A stretch of DNA of 64,000 nt from Bacillota bacterium. GTDB lineage: Bacteria; Bacillota; Clostridia; Oscillospirales; Ruminococcaceae. The notes below the pieces were generated by a model, which was not told where the DNA came from, searched no databases, and worked only from the letters and a program-made list of their open reading frames with translations. The translations under genes and the position numbers were made by a program. Below, one piece after another: positions 62,677 through 64,000 of this stretch (position 1 is the first letter of the stretch; every line of letters begins with the position of its first letter). Location: the NCBI GenBank assembly GCA_023388515.1, contig JAEWGD010000006.1, positions 124,001 to 188,000 on the forward strand, in the 5' to 3' direction.

Positions 62677-64000
62677 AAATGAAAAACAAAAGCAATGATA
62701 TAATTAAAGACGATGTAAGACTTAGCGAATTATCACTTCCAACAGATTTAAAAAAGCTTAATATATCACAATGCAAAAAACTGTGTAGGGATATAAGATG
62801 TTTATTGATTAATACTGTTTCTAAAAATGGTGGACATTTAGCTTCTAATTTAGGTTCAGTTGAGTTGACAATGGCGATTCATAGAGTTTTTAATTCCCCA
62901 CAAGATAAAATAGTTTGGGATGTAGGACATCAGTCATATACGCATAAAATTTTAACGGGTAGGCTTGATAAGTTTAATACGATAAGAAAAGAAAACGGTA
63001 TTTCTGGATTTCCTAAGCCGTCAGAATCGATCCATGATGCTTTTATTGGTGGGCATAGCAGTACTTCTATATCAGTTGCTTGTGGCATAGCAGAGGCGAT
63101 GAAGATACAAGAAAAAGATGACAATTATGCAGTTGCTGTAATTGGTGATGGAGCTTTAACTGGTGGAATGGTCTATGAGGCACTTAATAATGGTGGTAAG
63201 GATAGGAAAAACCTTATTGTAATTCTTAACCATAATAATATGTCTATTTCAAAAAATGTTGGAGCGTTGTCAAAGTATCTTGCAACGATTAGGGCAAATC
63301 AAAGCTATGTAAAAACTAAATCTGCTGTTGAGAAAGCACTTGCTAAAACTCCAGTTGTGGGAAAACCAATTACTAAGGTTTTAAAGGTGTCAAAGGATAC
63401 AATTAAAGGTGTAATTTATCCAACCACAACAATGTTTGATGATTTAGGTTTTATATATCTAGGCCCTGTTGATGGTCATGATATTGCCTCAATGGAGATG
63501 GTTTTAAACACTGCTAAAACATATAAACATCCTGTTGTCGTTCATGTTAACACTGTAAAAGGTAAAGGATATCTGCCTGCTGAAAAAAATCCTGGGGAGT
63601 ATCATGGCATATCGAAGTTTGATATACTTACAGGAAATCCAGAGGTTTCTGGTGATGACTGTTATTCCACAATATTTGGCAAAGAATTAGTACGCCTTGC
63701 TAAAAATGATAAAAGAATTTGTGCAGTAACAGCCGCAATGAAGTATGGAACAGGTTTGCAGTTCTTTTCCAATGAAATTAAAGATAGATTTTTTGATGTT
63801 GGAATTGCAGAACAGCATGCGGTTACTTTTTCAGCTGGTTTAGCAAGTATGGGATTTATACCTGTGTTTGCGGTGTATTCATCATTTTTACAGCGTTCAT
63901 ACGACCAGCTTATTCACGATGCTGCAATATGTAACACACATATTGTTTTAGGTATAGATAGGGCTGGGATTGTAGGTGAGGATGGTGAAACACATCAAGG
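62670..64000 (+). CDS. dxs: 1-deoxy-D-xylulose-5-phosphate synthase, 3' end missing
   Basis: The first 443 codons of DXS, the TPP enzyme that begins the MEP isoprenoid pathway, run to the window edge without a stop. The visible parts are GGHLASNLGSVELT, WDVGHQSYTHKIL, the TPP motif AVIGDGALTGGMVYEALNNGG with LIVILNHNNMSIS, LGPVDGHD, and FFDVGIAEQHAVTFSAGLAS with the catalytic Glu. The ATG at 62670 overlaps the previous stop (ATGGTAA); another ATG at 62679 is possible, and neither has a clear Shine-Dalgarno, so coupling is likely. Confidence 0.95.
   Translation, partial: MVKMKNKSNDIIKDDVRLSELSLPTDLKKLNISQCKKLCRDIRCLLINTVSKNGGHLASNLGSVELTMAIHRVFNSPQDKIVWDVGHQSYTHKILTGRLDKFNTIRKENGISGFPKPSESIHDAFIGGHSSTSISVACGIAEAMKIQEKDDNYAVAVIGDGALTGGMVYEALNNGGKDRKNLIVILNHNNMSISKNVGALSKYLATIRANQSYVKTKSAVEKALAKTPVVGKPITKVLKVSKDTIKGVIYPTTTMFDDLGFIYLGPVDGHDIASMEMVLNTAKTYKHPVVVHVNTVKGKGYLPAEKNPGEYHGISKFDILTGNPEVSGDDCYSTIFGKELVRLAKNDKRICAVTAAMKYGTGLQFFSNEIKDRFFDVGIAEQHAVTFSAGLASMGFIPVFAVYSSFLQRSYDQLIHDAAICNTHIVLGIDRAGIVGEDGETHQ

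Noticed and set aside
1..64000. CRISPR arrays, insertion sequences, prophage or integrated element
   Set aside because: No regularly spaced repeats, transposase or integrase motifs, or attachment-site duplications (including at the tRNA-Gln 3' end) were seen.

Overview
The window is AT-rich chromosomal DNA from an endospore-forming, anaerobic, fibre-degrading member of the Clostridia. It is most like a Ruminococcus-type Oscillospiraceae. The reasons are the sporulation genes (spoIVA, a SPOCS-LysM coat-type protein, the complete spoIIIAA-AH operon), two secreted cellulases with dockerins and Thr-rich linkers, [FeFe]-hydrogenase maturation (hydG), and the gene order spoIIIA - asp23 - nusB - xseA - xseB - ispA - dxs. 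No mobile element, CRISPR array or clear pseudogene was seen. Assignment to a species is not possible from the sequence alone.

Layout. 1-3200: tail of a YbbR/CdaR-like protein, then a modular GH9-dockerin cellulase. 3230-6640: spoIVA and a SPOCS-LysM gene on the minus strand behind a good sigma-E-type promoter. 6630-8220: a small pair (unknown protein, FkbM-type methyltransferase). 8270-15260: a MarR repressor with two operator palindromes on its own promoter, a heterodimeric multidrug ABC exporter, and a separate two-gene ABC exporter. 15340-19355: glycerophosphodiesterase, membrane protein, MurT, a GatD homologue without its catalytic Cys and His, and a small conserved protein. 19400-23390: a GH5-dockerin cellulase, an 88-residue NrdD-like protein, hydG and its TM1266-type regulator. 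The last two lie behind a leader RNA with competing terminator and antiterminator helices. 23400-28960: MoxR - DUF58 - transglutaminase operon and a lipoprotein. 29390-38280: GH25 muramidase, AddB, AddA and an amidase-SH3 protein. 38800-46640: a DUF421 protein, then, on the minus strand, MBOAT - DHHW protein - FkbH-like enzyme - acyl carrier protein - LytTR regulator - GHKL kinase. 46780-52550: metY and a divergent type IIA topoisomerase pair. 52720-64000: tRNA-Gln, spoIIIA operon, and the asp23-to-dxs housekeeping operon, cut by the window end.

How the genes work together. The strongest candidate for an undescribed system is the 39.5-46.6 kb operon. It has the parts list of the D-alanylation (Dlt) machinery: a carrier protein, a membrane O-acyltransferase and a secreted-side SGNH-type acyltransferase. 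The amino-acid-adenylating enzyme is replaced by an FkbH/HAD-IIIC enzyme, whose relatives load a glyceryl unit from 1,3-bisphosphoglycerate onto an ACP. This suggests that a glyceryl-type group is exported onto a surface polymer, with a quorum-type two-component system encoded in the same transcript. The second candidate is the leader RNA of the hydrogenase maturation genes. An antiterminator strand (23260-23268) nearly duplicates a terminator arm, and an upstream sequence can sequester it. The third is the MurT partner that has lost the glutaminase active site.

Start codons were chosen by Shine-Dalgarno position, and several genes appear to start at TTG or GTG. Motif readings come from direct inspection; no database search was made.
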